DNA of 64,000 nucleotides from an uncultured Sphaerochaeta sp. (lineage in GTDB: Bacteria; Spirochaetota; Spirochaetia; Sphaerochaetales; Sphaerochaetaceae): the NCBI RefSeq assembly GCF_963666015.1, contig NZ_OY762555.1:868001-932000 (forward strand). The letters run 5' to 3'. Under the pieces are notes generated by a model, which saw only the letters and a program-made list of their open reading frames with translations, was not told the origin of the DNA and made no database searches. A program made the translations under genes and the position numbers. Positions 55,849 to 64,000 of the stretch are shown in pieces. Numbering within the stretch: position 1 is the stretch's first letter; every line of letters begins with the position of its first letter.

Positions 55849-57334
55849 GGCTTACCACTACCTCTCCTTCTCTCTGGCTGATCGCTGCATCCCCTTGATG
55901 GAGACGCATGATCTGGGCAGTGATAGGCAAGCCCAAGCCACTGCCGGAGGAACCTCGACTGGCGTCCCCCTTGCTCCAAGGCTCAAAGAAATCTATGTCT
56001 TCTGTTATCGTCCCTTTATTGGAGAAGGTCATGGTGTTCTTCCCAATGGACCAGCCAACTGAGTCTTCGCTCGACTGCAAGGCATTGGAGAGCATGGCAC
56101 GGGAAGCATAGCTGAGCAGGTTCTGGTCTCCCTGCAAGGAAGCCTCCTCAGCGTCGAGATAGATACGATCCTGCTCTTCCTTGGTTAATGAAGAGATGAC
56201 TTGTTGAATGAAGGAAGGAATTGCAATCTCCTCTCTTGTTACCTTCATATCGGGACTTTGGAGATTACTGTACAGTACAACCTGGGCTATGCGAGCTGAA
56301 AGTGCATCATTCTCTTTCTTGAGTGACATCAAGGTCTTCTCATTTGCAGGGAACACCCCGTCAGCTATTCCATCGAGTACCAACTTCATACTGGCAACCG
56401 GCGTATTCAGGTCGTGGGAGATACTCCTGAGCCACGCCTGCCGGCTTCGCTTATGCTGGGCGAGGTTCTCATCAAGCATCTTGATTGAGTCATTGATTAC
56501 ACGCTGCTCATCTATCTTGGTCTTGGGGAGCTCAACCCCGTTCTCTCCACTACTGAGCTGTTCCAGAGCCCTCTGGATCCCCTGGGTATAGCGTTCACTC
56601 CGCTTGGAAATGGAAGCTGCCATCATAAGGGCGATGACAAAGGCAATCGGCATCGCCCAGAGAATTGGAAAGAGCAAGCCCTTGAAGAGATAACCGGTAT
56701 TCTTGTAGGTAAAGGGAGTAAAGGTGAGCACATCGACCAGGACAATCACCTCATCGTTGTATGAGATGACCAAGCTCCCGGCAATATCGGTAGCCTTCAC
56801 CTGGGGAGGAAGGAGGATCGTATGTGTCTGTGATGCAGATTGTTGGTTCACCGAGAGAGAGGAAGTATCGGTATCCTTTTCTATATGCACCTCATAGACG
56901 GAACTGTGCATCTCGCTTGCAGAGAATCCTTGTTCAGAGATCTGCTGGTGGGCTCGTTGCATTGCAGGGGAACTCATCATAGGCCGCATACCCTCAAACT
57001 CATCAGAGGGAGGAACCGGTAGGGAGGCACCACCACTGGTCATGCCATAGGCGATGGCCACTGTCCCATCAGGGTTGCGGATATACAAGCCACTGACCCG
57101 GTCATCGGCGGAGCGTAACAGAACCTCCTCCAAACTCATCAAGGAGTAGTTGCGGCCATCCAACCCTGCTGATAGATTTTTACTCAGTGCAGAGAGATAG
57201 TCCTGGAAGACAGACTCAGTCCAGTTGATTCGCTGGTGGTGGATAGTCACCAAGAACACCGTAGCCTGGATACCCACCACTACGGTAACCACCAAAACGA
57301 ATCCCAGGAAGAGCCTTACGAACTGTCTTCTCAT
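55838..57334 (-). CDS. Sensor histidine kinase, OmpR-system type
   Basis: A 498-residue membrane sensor. TM1 is at about residues 8-31, a periplasmic sensor region runs to about 218, and TM2 lies at 219-240. The HisKA box has phospho-acceptor His307 in WLRSISHDLNTPV. The ATPase domain shows ASRAMLSNALQSS-type N box and the G box SGSGLGLPITAQIM. It overlaps the upstream regulator gene by four bases, so the kinase is made from the same message as two response regulators. Confidence 0.93.
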   Translation of the reverse strand: MRRQFVRLFLGFVLVVTVVVGIQATVFLVTIHHQRINWTESVFQDYLSALSKNLSAGLDGRNYSLMSLEEVLLRSADDRVSGLYIRNPDGTVAIAYGMTSGGASLPVPPSDEFEGMRPMMSSPAMQRAHQQISEQGFSASEMHSSVYEVHIEKDTDTSSLSVNQQSASQTHTILLPPQVKATDIAGSLVISYNDEVIVLVDVLTFTPFTYKNTGYLFKGLLFPILWAMPIAFVIALMMAASISKRSERYTQGIQRALEQLSSGENGVELPKTKIDEQRVINDSIKMLDENLAQHKRSRQAWLRSISHDLNTPVASMKLVLDGIADGVFPANEKTLMSLKKENDALSARIAQVVLYSNLQSPDMKVTREEIAIPSFIQQVISSLTKEEQDRIYLDAEEASLQGDQNLLSYASRAMLSNALQSSEDSVGWSIGKNTMTFSNKGTITEDIDFFEPWSKGDASRGSSGSGLGLPITAQIMRLHQGDAAISQREGEVVVSLRW

Positions 57335-58044
57335 AGCACTGCGCCTTCCTTTTCATGCCCAATGAAACGGTAGCCATAGCCTCGGATTGTCTCGATCCAG
57401 GGACCGTCCCCAAGTTTGGAACGGATATTCTTTATATGGGTATCGACCACTCGTTCGTAGGAATCGACAGCATAGTCGAAACACTCCTCAAGAATCTGGG
57501 AACGTGAGACAAGATGGTGAGAGTTCTCGATAAGGAATGCAAGGATTCTCCATTCAGCTGCGGTAAGGATAACCTCCCCGCCATCAACCAGAAGCTGATG
57601 ATCGGTCTCATCAAAGTGCATCGAGTGGTCATTGACGTACAGAAAGCCGTCGCTCGGGCTGTAGCTGTTGTTTCGGTAGCGCCTAAGAACCGCTTGCACC
57701 CTAAGCACCAGCTCCTTTGGACTGAAGGGCTTTGAGATGTAATCATCAGCACCGAGTTCAAACCCAAGAATCCTGTCGCTCTCCTCACTACGTGCAGTCA
57801 TAAAGATGACTGGACAGTCACACTTCTCCTTGAGCTGTTTCACAAAAGCAAAACCATCCCCGTCCGGGAGCATGACATCCTGGATAAGCAGGGATGGTAC
57901 CTGGCTGGCAACAGCCTCACGAACCGCCCTGAGGGTTGCGAACCCCTTGACGTGATACCCTGATAATTCAAGGTACTGGCGAACCCCCTCACGAATCACT
58001 TCATGATCCTCTACTATATATATAAGGTCCTGTGTTTCTGCCAT
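57331..58044 (-). CDS. Response regulator, OmpR type (canonical receiver)
   Basis: A 237-residue regulator. The receiver has acidic residues Glu12-Asp13, phospho-acceptor Asp56 in LLIQDVMLPDGDGF, Thr in IFMTAR and Lys in YISKPFS. The C-terminal OmpR winged helix includes EWRILAFLIENSHHLVSR and VVDTHIKNIRSKLG. It lies three bases downstream of a paralogue with a changed phosphorylation site and overlaps the kinase gene by four bases. Confidence 0.95.
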   Translation of the reverse strand: MAETQDLIYIVEDHEVIREGVRQYLELSGYHVKGFATLRAVREAVASQVPSLLIQDVMLPDGDGFAFVKQLKEKCDCPVIFMTARSEESDRILGFELGADDYISKPFSPKELVLRVQAVLRRYRNNSYSPSDGFLYVNDHSMHFDETDHQLLVDGGEVILTAAEWRILAFLIENSHHLVSRSQILEECFDYAVDSYERVVDTHIKNIRSKLGDGPWIETIRGYGYRFIGHEKEGAVL

Positions 58045-58047
58045 CGG

Positions 58048-58779
58048 TTATTCCTGCCCTTCGCTTCCCTTCCCGGGAAGGCTGGAAGTACTCTTACCGG
58101 CAAACCGGTAACCATATCCCCTGACTGTCTCGATCCACTGTGGTCCCATGGGTCCCATCTTTGCACGCATATTCTTCACATGCGTATCGACAATTCGGTC
58201 ATACGACTCAAAACTATAATCAAAGCAGTGCTCCAAAATCTGTGAGCGGGTGATGAGGATTCCACTATTGCTCACCAAGTAACTCATAATCCTCCACTCT
58301 GCAGCAGTAAGCGGTATCTGCGAGCCGTCCAAGGTGAAGAGGTGACTTACCTCGTCGAACTGCAAAACAGACCCTGCCAACACCCACGTCGATCCTCCCC
58401 GATAGGAGGAGACACTGACATCAATACGGCGGAACAGGGCATGTACCCTGAGCACCAACTCCTTGAAGCTAAACGGCTTGCATACATAGTCGTCAGCCCC
58501 CAACTCAAAACCTAGGATGCGATCACTCTCAGCAACCCTGCTCGTCACAAAGATGACCGGAAACGAATGGGTCTGCTTCATTTTCTTGATGTAACTGAAC
58601 CCATCCCCATCAGAGAACTGCACTTCCAGGAGCATCAAGTCAGGAACTTGACGACTTATGGCGATTTGTACAGCATGTAAATCCTCAAATACATGGACCT
58701 CGTATCCAGAAAGCTCGAGATACTGTTTTACCCCTTCTCGATCCTCACCAGTGGGGTCAACGACATAAATCATCTTCAT
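58048..58779 (-). CDS. Response regulator, OmpR type, with Glu at the phospho-acceptor position
   Basis: A 243-residue paralogue of the next regulator (shared YLELSGY, DGDGF, DRILGFELGADDY, LVLRV). The receiver has Glu52 in LLEVQFSDGDGF where its neighbour has Asp56, and the second metal-binding acid is Pro9. The Thr and Lys positions remain (FVTSR, VCKPFS). The winged-helix domain is intact. Glu can mimic phosphorylated Asp, so this may be a phosphorylation-independent regulator. It is the first gene of the three-gene operon. Confidence 0.93.
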   Translation of the reverse strand: MKMIYVVDPTGEDREGVKQYLELSGYEVHVFEDLHAVQIAISRQVPDLMLLEVQFSDGDGFSYIKKMKQTHSFPVIFVTSRVAESDRILGFELGADDYVCKPFSFKELVLRVHALFRRIDVSVSSYRGGSTWVLAGSVLQFDEVSHLFTLDGSQIPLTAAEWRIMSYLVSNSGILITRSQILEHCFDYSFESYDRIVDTHVKNMRAKMGPMGPQWIETVRGYGYRFAGKSTSSLPGKGSEGQE

Positions 58780-58971
58780 AATGCAACATCACCATACCTT
58801 TGCTCGTCTGACAAGCGTTCTTGTGGATTCAACACATATCTCCACACTATCTTCATATTTCCTCTTAATAATAGACAGGGTGTGTACTGACTGTCAAACA
58901 CAACAGCTAATAATCACATAGTTCATCCATTCTGCACGCGTGTGGAGATATCCGACCAAAACAACCGTCTA

Positions 58972-59000
58972 TTGCACTGGATAGGCTTCCACGCTACACT
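58972..59000 (+). promoter_or_regulatory. Promoter of the NusG-II gene, predicted leaderless
   Basis: TTGCAC (58972-58977) and TACACT (58995-59000) with a 17-base spacer. The -10 ends six bases before the ATG at 59007, and no ribosome site is present. Confidence 0.5.
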
Positions 59001-59006
59001 TGGCCA

Positions 59007-59384
59007 ATGAAACTCAGGTGGAAAACCCTCATTGGAGACACATTCATCCTTGCTCTCTGCATTCTTGCCCTTGTTGCCATCAGCAGACAGACTGCCGGCG
59101 GGGGAAGCGGGTATGTGCAAGTCCAGAGCAGCGAAGCCACCTATCGATACAGCCTCGATGTCGATCGTGAGATTACCGTACACGGGCCACTGGGTGAGAC
59201 CCACATAGTCATCGAGGATGGTCACGCCCATATCGAGGACTCCGCCTGCCCCACTAAAAGCTGCACCTTCCAGAAACCCATTTCAAATGCACGCTCCTGG
59301 ATTGCGTGTCTTCCAAACCAAGTGCTGCTTACCATCGTAGGCAGCGAAAGCGAGAATCTGGAGGTTGATGATGTCGCAAACTGA
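59007..59384 (+). CDS. NusG domain II-containing protein
   Basis: A 125-residue protein. An N-terminal membrane segment (FILALCILALVAISRQ) leads into a NusG_II domain with EITVHGPLGETHIVIEDGHAH, and the conserved cysteines of SACPTKSCTFQ and IACLPN. It is made together with a Gx transporter, a pairing seen near RNF or ApbE genes in other bacteria. Function is not established. Its end overlaps the transporter gene by 14 bases. Confidence 0.85.
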   Translation: MKLRWKTLIGDTFILALCILALVAISRQTAGGGSGYVQVQSSEATYRYSLDVDREITVHGPLGETHIVIEDGHAHIEDSACPTKSCTFQKPISNARSWIACLPNQVLLTIVGSESENLEVDDVAN

Positions 59385-60486
59385 GAAGAAAATTGCCTTC
59401 ATCAGCGCTACCACGCTTCTTCTCTCCACCTTGGAGTACCTTATTCCCAAACCCCTTCCCTTCCTTCGTTTGGGATTGGCAAACCTCCCCCTTCTTATCA
59501 TCCTCGATGGTATGTCCTTTGGTCCTTTCCTCATCATCCTGCTACTCAAGGCAGTTGGCCAAGGCATGGTAAGCGGAACACTCTTCTCCTACCTCTTCTT
59601 GATTTCTCTTGCAGGCACCCTGAGCAGCGGCATCGCCATGAAAGGGGCAAAGCAACTCCTTGGATTCAGGGTAAGCCTTGTTGGATGTTCCCTGCTTGGA
59701 GCCTTTATAAGCAATCTGTCTCAACTCCAGGTTGCTTCCTGGGTTGCCTATGGCCCATCCATCTGGATAGCCGCACCGCTTATGCTTGCGCTGGGCATGG
59801 TCACCAGCCTTGCGTTGGGCTTGCTTGCCGAGATCTATCTGCAGAGGGGAACAACGGGAAAAGCCCTCACACAGGGAACCCTTTCCCTCTCCATACCGCC
59901 AACCGAAGAGAAGGCCCCTCACAAACACCTGCTTTTTGCCTCTCTGCTTGCCATTGTTGCAATCCTCCTCGCGAAGGGGCTTATCACACTTGCAGTTATC
60001 ACGGCACTGATGTATCTCCTGCAATGGGTCGCTGGGAGAAGGATCCGGATCATACCAGCCCTCATGCTTATCTTTTCGCTGGTTGTGTTAAGCCTGTTTG
60101 AACCAAATGGGAAGGTATTGTTCAGCATGGGAACACTTGCATTCACCGAAGGATCCCTTACGATCGCCCTCACCAAGGCTCTCCGCCTGCTCTCCCTTCT
60201 TGCAGCCAGCCAGAGCTTGAGCGCAAGCAACCCAAAGATAGAAGGCAAGGCTGGTACCCTGCTTGCCCTCACCCTCGCCTATTTCAGTCTGCTTACACGC
60301 TCTTTCAAGGCAACCAAGGGATCAGTGATAGAGCGGGTGGATCAGGCACTACAGGCAACTGCAAGTGGGAAAGGTACTGACAAAACACCTCCTACCACAC
60401 ATAAAAAGCCAATCAACATCTCACTGTTCCTTTTTATTGTTTTGGGCGTACTAGCTGTCTCACTCATTAGCTTAATAGTATATTAA
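59371..60486 (+). CDS. Gx transporter family protein (heptaprenyl diphosphate synthase component I-like)
   Basis: A 371-residue membrane protein. The first 180 residues contain six hydrophobic segments and match the Gx/HepI family, with the motifs EYLIPKPLPFLRLGLANLP and ILLLKAVGQGMVSGTLFSY. The C-terminal half adds about five more hydrophobic segments (residues 185-275) and a Thr/Lys-rich linker before a final helix. Of three possible starts, ATG at 59371 has the best spacing to GGAGG. The substrate is uncertain, and the annotation as heptaprenyl synthase component is by homology only. Confidence 0.8.
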   Translation: MSQTEKKIAFISATTLLLSTLEYLIPKPLPFLRLGLANLPLLIILDGMSFGPFLIILLLKAVGQGMVSGTLFSYLFLISLAGTLSSGIAMKGAKQLLGFRVSLVGCSLLGAFISNLSQLQVASWVAYGPSIWIAAPLMLALGMVTSLALGLLAEIYLQRGTTGKALTQGTLSLSIPPTEEKAPHKHLLFASLLAIVAILLAKGLITLAVITALMYLLQWVAGRRIRIIPALMLIFSLVVLSLFEPNGKVLFSMGTLAFTEGSLTIALTKALRLLSLLAASQSLSASNPKIEGKAGTLLALTLAYFSLLTRSFKATKGSVIERVDQALQATASGKGTDKTPPTTHKKPINISLFLFIVLGVLAVSLISLIVY

Positions 60487-60560
60487 GTTCTACACAGTAA
60501 TATTATTTAATACTATTGTTATTTTATTTTTGATATTTTCCAATTTATTTCATTTATATA

Positions 60561-60592
60561 TGCACTAATCTGATATTTAGTGCATTTTCTTT
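60561..60592 (+). terminator. Terminator after the Gx transporter gene
   Basis: TGCACTAA and TTAGTGCA pair around eight bases and are followed by TTTTCTTTCG, within an AT-rich gap. It could instead be an operator for adhE. Confidence 0.55.
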
Positions 60593-60625
60593 CGTCATTT
60601 TATTCTTTTTATTTTTTAAATCGTA

Positions 60626-60654
60626 TTGACCTTATTAGATATATTTTTATACAT
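60626..60654 (+). promoter_or_regulatory. Promoter of adhE
   Basis: TTGACC (60626-60631) and TATACA or ATACAT (60648-60654) with a 16-17 base spacer, about 30 bases before the ATG. No Rex-type site (TTGTGA-N6-TCACAA) was found. Confidence 0.6.
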
Positions 60655-60685
60655 TATAGCCAAGAAACCTAACGAGGAGTACATC

Positions 60686-63352
60686 ATGGCTGATAAGAAA
60701 CAAACTGAAGAGCTTTTTGCAGGACAGAAAGAACTCCAGGACATGATCGAACGAGTAAAACGTGCACAAGCCAAATTCGCTACCTATTCCCAGGAACAGG
60801 TCGACGCCATATTCCGCGCTGCTGCAATAGCTGCAAACGACGAGCGCATAAAGTTGGCCTCAATGGCAGTGAAAGAGACCGGCATGGGCATTGTGGAGGA
60901 CAAGGTTATCAAGAACCACTTCTCCGCTGAATACATCTTCAACAAATACAAGGATGACAAGACCTGCGGTATCATTGAAACAGACCAGGCATTCGGTATC
61001 AAGAAGATTGCCGAGCCGAAAGGCGTCATCTGCGGCATCATCCCCACCACCAACCCTACCAGTACCGCGATCTTCAAGAGCTTGATCGCCTTAAAGACCC
61101 GTAACGCAATTATCTTCAGCCCACATCCAAGAGCAAAGGAGTGCACTTGTGAAGCAGCCCGTGTCATCCTTGAAGCTGCAGTGAAAGCAGGGGCACCCCA
61201 GGACATCATCGGCTGGATCGACCAACCCTCCATTGAGAAAACAGACTACCTAATGAAAAACAAGCTGGTGAATCTTATCCTTGCCACCGGTGGTCCCTCT
61301 ATGGTTAAAAGCGCCTACTCCTCCGGCATTCCAGCCATCGGGGTTGGACCAGGCAACACCCCTGCCCTTATGGACAAGAGCGCAGATGTTAAGATGGCGG
61401 TCAGTTCGATTCTCATGAGCAAGACTTTTGACAATGGGGTGGTCTGTGCGAGTGAGCAGGCTGTAATCTGCCATAAGGACATCTATGATGCAGTAAAGAA
61501 AGAGTTTTCTGATCGTGGTGCACGATTCCTCACAAAGAAGGAAGCTGACATGCTTCGCAAGGTTATCCTCGACCCAAAACGTGGGACCGTAAACCCAGCC
61601 ATTGTTGGGCAGAAAGCTTCCAAGGTAGCTGAAATCGCTGGATTCACTGTTCCTGAGACCACCAAGGTCCTTATCGGGGAGGTGGAACATGCCGATGCTT
61701 CCGAGCCTTTTGCCCACGAGAAACTCAGTCCTGTATTGGCAATGTATAAATGTGACAATTATGGGGAGGGAACCAACATGGCAGCAACCTTGGTTGCCTT
61801 GGGCGGTTACGGGCATACCAGTGTCCTCTACATAGATGAAAATGAGACAGAGAAGGTTGACACCTACAGCAGGACTGTAAAGACCAGTCGTGTGTTGGTG
61901 AACATGCCTGCCAGCCAGGGAGCCATTGGGGACATCTACAACTTCCGCCTTGAGCCTTCCCTTACTCTTGGCTGTGGTTCCTGGGGCAATAACTCGATCA
62001 GCGAGAACGTAGGACCAAAACACCTGTTGAACATCAAGACCGAAGCTGCCAGGAGGGAAAACATGCTCTGGTTCAAACTGCCTCCAAAGACATATTTCAA
62101 GTACGGCTGTCTGCCTGTTGCCCTTGGCGAGTTGAAAGGCAAGAAGCGCGCATTCATTATCACCGACTCATTCCTGTTCACCAGCGGTATGGTGGATAAG
62201 ATCACCGACACGCTTGATGCCATGGGTATCGAATGTGAAACATTCCACCAGGTAAAGCCCGATCCAACCTTGGGTACCATTACTGAGGGAATGAAGCTGA
62301 TCAATGCTTTCAAACCTGATGTACTCATCGGTCTTGGCGGTGGTTCCCCGATGGATGCCGCGAAGATCATGTGGTTGCTCTACGAGCACCCAGAGGTACA
62401 GTTCGATGGGCTCGCATTGCGATTCATGGATATCCAAAAGAGGATCTATGCCTTCCCGAACATGGGAAAGAAAGCTGAGCTCGTCTGTGTACCTACCACC
62501 AGTGGTACCGGTAGTGAGGTTACCCCCTTTGCAATCATCACTGATGAGAAAAGTGGGATGAAATACGCAATTGCAGACTATGCACTCACCCCGACCATGG
62601 CAATCGTGGATAGCGAGCTAGCCATGGGAATGCCCAAGGGACTGACCGCAAGCTGTGGCGTTGATGTATTGACCCATGCCTTGGAGGCTCTTGCCTCGAG
62701 CATGTCCACCGACTATACCAATGGATTGAGCCTCGAAGCGGCCCGTGTCATCTTCAAGTACCTACCAAAGGCGTATCGGGATGGAACGGACAAGAAGGCA
62801 CGCGAGAAGGTCCACAATGCCTCAACCATCGCGGGTATGGCATTCAGCAATGCATTCCTGGGAGTCTGCCACTCGATGGCACACAAGCTGGGAGCCCAGT
62901 TCCATATTCCCCATGGTATGGCAAATGCGCTGTTGCTGTGTAACGTCATTCGCTACAATGCGACTGACAACCCGACAAAACAGGCTTCCTTCCCGCAGTA
63001 CGAATACCCCTCTGCAGTGAGCAGGTATGCAAGAGCTGCTGACTACATTGCCATGGTGGTGAATGAGCAGGAGAATACTCCCTACATCAAGACTACGGCA
63101 ACAGACAGCCAGGACAAGAAAGTTGAGGCCTTGGTTGCAGGAATCGAGATGCTGAAAAAGGAACTTGATATTCCTTCCTCCATCAAGGAGTGGGGCATCA
63201 AGGAGGAGGATTTCCTTGCCGTGGTTGATGAGCTTGCAGTGAAAGCATTCGATGACCAGTGCACGGGAACCAACCCCCGCTACCCCTTGATCAGCGAGAT
63301 CAAGCAGCTCTACCTGGACTGTTTCTATGGAAACGTGTACCAAGAATCATAA
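60686..63352 (+). CDS. adhE: Bifunctional acetaldehyde-CoA/alcohol dehydrogenase
   Basis: An 888-residue fermentative enzyme that reduces acetyl-CoA to acetaldehyde and then ethanol. The N-terminal half is an aldehyde dehydrogenase with catalytic Cys254 (NGVVCASEQ). The C-terminal half is an iron-dependent alcohol dehydrogenase with metal-site residues in DVLTHALEALAS and HSMAHKLGAQFHIPHG. AdhE proteins form long spirosomes. GAGGAG lies six bases before the ATG at 60686. A frame extension to 60626 lies in the promoter. A terminator follows. Confidence 0.96.
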   Translation: MADKKQTEELFAGQKELQDMIERVKRAQAKFATYSQEQVDAIFRAAAIAANDERIKLASMAVKETGMGIVEDKVIKNHFSAEYIFNKYKDDKTCGIIETDQAFGIKKIAEPKGVICGIIPTTNPTSTAIFKSLIALKTRNAIIFSPHPRAKECTCEAARVILEAAVKAGAPQDIIGWIDQPSIEKTDYLMKNKLVNLILATGGPSMVKSAYSSGIPAIGVGPGNTPALMDKSADVKMAVSSILMSKTFDNGVVCASEQAVICHKDIYDAVKKEFSDRGARFLTKKEADMLRKVILDPKRGTVNPAIVGQKASKVAEIAGFTVPETTKVLIGEVEHADASEPFAHEKLSPVLAMYKCDNYGEGTNMAATLVALGGYGHTSVLYIDENETEKVDTYSRTVKTSRVLVNMPASQGAIGDIYNFRLEPSLTLGCGSWGNNSISENVGPKHLLNIKTEAARRENMLWFKLPPKTYFKYGCLPVALGELKGKKRAFIITDSFLFTSGMVDKITDTLDAMGIECETFHQVKPDPTLGTITEGMKLINAFKPDVLIGLGGGSPMDAAKIMWLLYEHPEVQFDGLALRFMDIQKRIYAFPNMGKKAELVCVPTTSGTGSEVTPFAIITDEKSGMKYAIADYALTPTMAIVDSELAMGMPKGLTASCGVDVLTHALEALASSMSTDYTNGLSLEAARVIFKYLPKAYRDGTDKKAREKVHNASTIAGMAFSNAFLGVCHSMAHKLGAQFHIPHGMANALLLCNVIRYNATDNPTKQASFPQYEYPSAVSRYARAADYIAMVVNEQENTPYIKTTATDSQDKKVEALVAGIEMLKKELDIPSSIKEWGIKEEDFLAVVDELAVKAFDDQCTGTNPRYPLISEIKQLYLDCFYGNVYQES

Positions 63353-63372
63353 AAGCAAGTGACAATCTCCCA

Positions 63373-63401
63373 GAGAGGACTCCGCTAGACGGGGTCCTCT
63401 C
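63373..63401 (+). terminator. Terminator of adhE
   Basis: GAGAGGAC and GTCCTCTC pair with an inner CCG/CGG extension, followed by CTTCTTGTTCTT. Confidence 0.85.
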
Positions 63402-63484
63402 CTTCTTGTTCTTCCAGAAGAGAGAAAAAGGAACAGGGGAAATACCTAGGTACACCTGAGTAACATCCTGCCATCCTAGGCTTC

Positions 63485-63513
63485 TGTACAAGAAATGCCT
63501 CTTGTATTACTAT
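63485..63513 (+). promoter_or_regulatory. Promoter of the HAD gene, predicted leaderless
   Basis: TGTACA (63485-63490) and TACTAT (63508-63513), 17 bases apart. The -10 ends six bases before the ATG at 63520, and no ribosome site lies between. Confidence 0.55.
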
Positions 63514-63519
63514 GCTCGC

Positions 63520-64000
63520 ATGTTTGAATGCAAACTCATCTGTACAGATATTGACGGAACCCTGCTTGATCCAAACCACCAGATCAGCGACAGAACAAAG
63601 GAAGCCATCCGCCGAGCCCGGCGAAAGGGCATCATTGTTGCGCTTGTCAGCGGTAGGATCTCAGGAAGCCTTACCCTGATCCAAGAGGAACTGGGGATCA
63701 CCGGTCCACTGGGGTGTTTCAATGGCTCGCTTGTGCTGGATGAGGACGGAAAGGAATTGGAAGCACACCCCATCAGAGGGGAGCAGTGCATGCAGGTTCT
63801 CTCCTACCTTGCACAGACTAAGCTAGAGTATTTTGTTTTTACCAATGAGAGTTGGTACATGAATGAGATGAATGCCTGGTATGATGTTGAGGTAAGAGCT
63901 TCACGCACACAGGGACGTATTGCCTCCCTGTACAATCTTTGTGACATGCTGGATGTGGGGGAGAGACCCTTTAAGCTCTTGGCAATGCATAATGACCATG
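63520..64000 (+). CDS. Cof-type HAD hydrolase (3' end outside window)
   Basis: The first 160 residues of a Cof/YidA-type HAD phosphatase. Motif I is DIDGTLLD (nucleophile near residue 10), followed by the ISDRTKEAIRRARRKGI helix and motif II SGR in ALVSGRISG. The cap domain begins near residue 85. These enzymes dephosphorylate sugar phosphates or flavin nucleotides. The ATG at 63520 follows a promoter with no room for a leader. Alternative ATGs nearby are out of frame. Confidence 0.9.
   Translation, partial: MFECKLICTDIDGTLLDPNHQISDRTKEAIRRARRKGIIVALVSGRISGSLTLIQEELGITGPLGCFNGSLVLDEDGKELEAHPIRGEQCMQVLSYLAQTKLEYFVFTNESWYMNEMNAWYDVEVRASRTQGRIASLYNLCDMLDVGERPFKLLAMHNDH

Noticed and set aside
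60487..60685. A Rex (NADH-sensing) operator before adhE
   Set aside because: No TTGTGA-N6-TCACAA-like sequence is present. The only symmetrical element is better explained as a terminator.

Overview
The window looks like chromosome of a fermentative, free-living spirochaete of the Sphaerochaeta type. This is inferred from gene content: sugar ABC binding proteins whose signal peptides end in F-A-G-G, many spirochaete-style lipoproteins, tandem carbohydrate operons, AdhE, AblA/AblB and no motility genes. No 16S or marker gene is present, so the genus is a guess.

Layout. 1-1.4 kb: the 3'-truncated end of a GH3 beta-N-acetylhexosaminidase and a glutathione peroxidase. 1.5-12.8 kb: a lactose-type operon on the minus strand (binding protein, two permeases, GH2 beta-galactosidase) with a divergent two-component system. 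A complete IS66-family element (1615-4589, identical 23-bp ends, 8-bp target duplication) sits in the last codons of the beta-galactosidase gene. The severed tail and the original terminator are still readable on its far side. 12.9-18.9 kb: an outer-membrane barrel protein, ablA-ablB for the osmolyte N-epsilon-acetyl-beta-lysine, a sodium/solute symporter and diaminopropionate ammonia-lyase. 19.2-34.2 kb: ApbE, then an 11-gene minus-strand operon facing a GntR/UTRA regulator. It joins an ABC importer to two ADP-ribosylglycohydrolase paralogues, a PfkB-type kinase, a nucleoside phosphorylase, a SIS isomerase/deglycase, YjbQ, a nucleoside hydrolase and a doubled nucleoside deoxyribosyltransferase. 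I consider this the best candidate for an undescribed catabolic system.

34.2-39.2 kb: a DUF1508 protein, then a cobalamin-riboswitch-controlled TonB receptor followed by a compact ExbB, two ExbDs and TonB. 39.4-42.3 kb: csoR, copZ and copA, with an antisense tRNA-Val gene between csoR and copZ. The csoR operator recurs with one mismatch at 52 kb, in front of two small SHOCT membrane proteins, which links them to copper control. 42.4-51.4 kb: a Fic protein, an ABC-2 exporter with a NEW3 protein, and a cluster of surface lipoproteins including three relatives of one small family and a gene-end remnant. 51.6-60.5 kb: the SHOCT genes, RsgA, a DUF1801 protein, an outer-membrane protein, a YfcE-like phosphodiesterase, a histidine kinase with two tandem OmpR-type regulators (one with Glu at the phospho-Asp site) and a NusG-II/Gx transporter pair. 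60.6-64 kb: adhE and the start of a Cof-type HAD phosphatase.

A recurring theme is promoters whose -10 box lies 6-7 nt before an ATG that has no Shine-Dalgarno sequence (five genes), which predicts leaderless mRNAs. All promoter, operator and terminator calls come from reading the sequence by eye.
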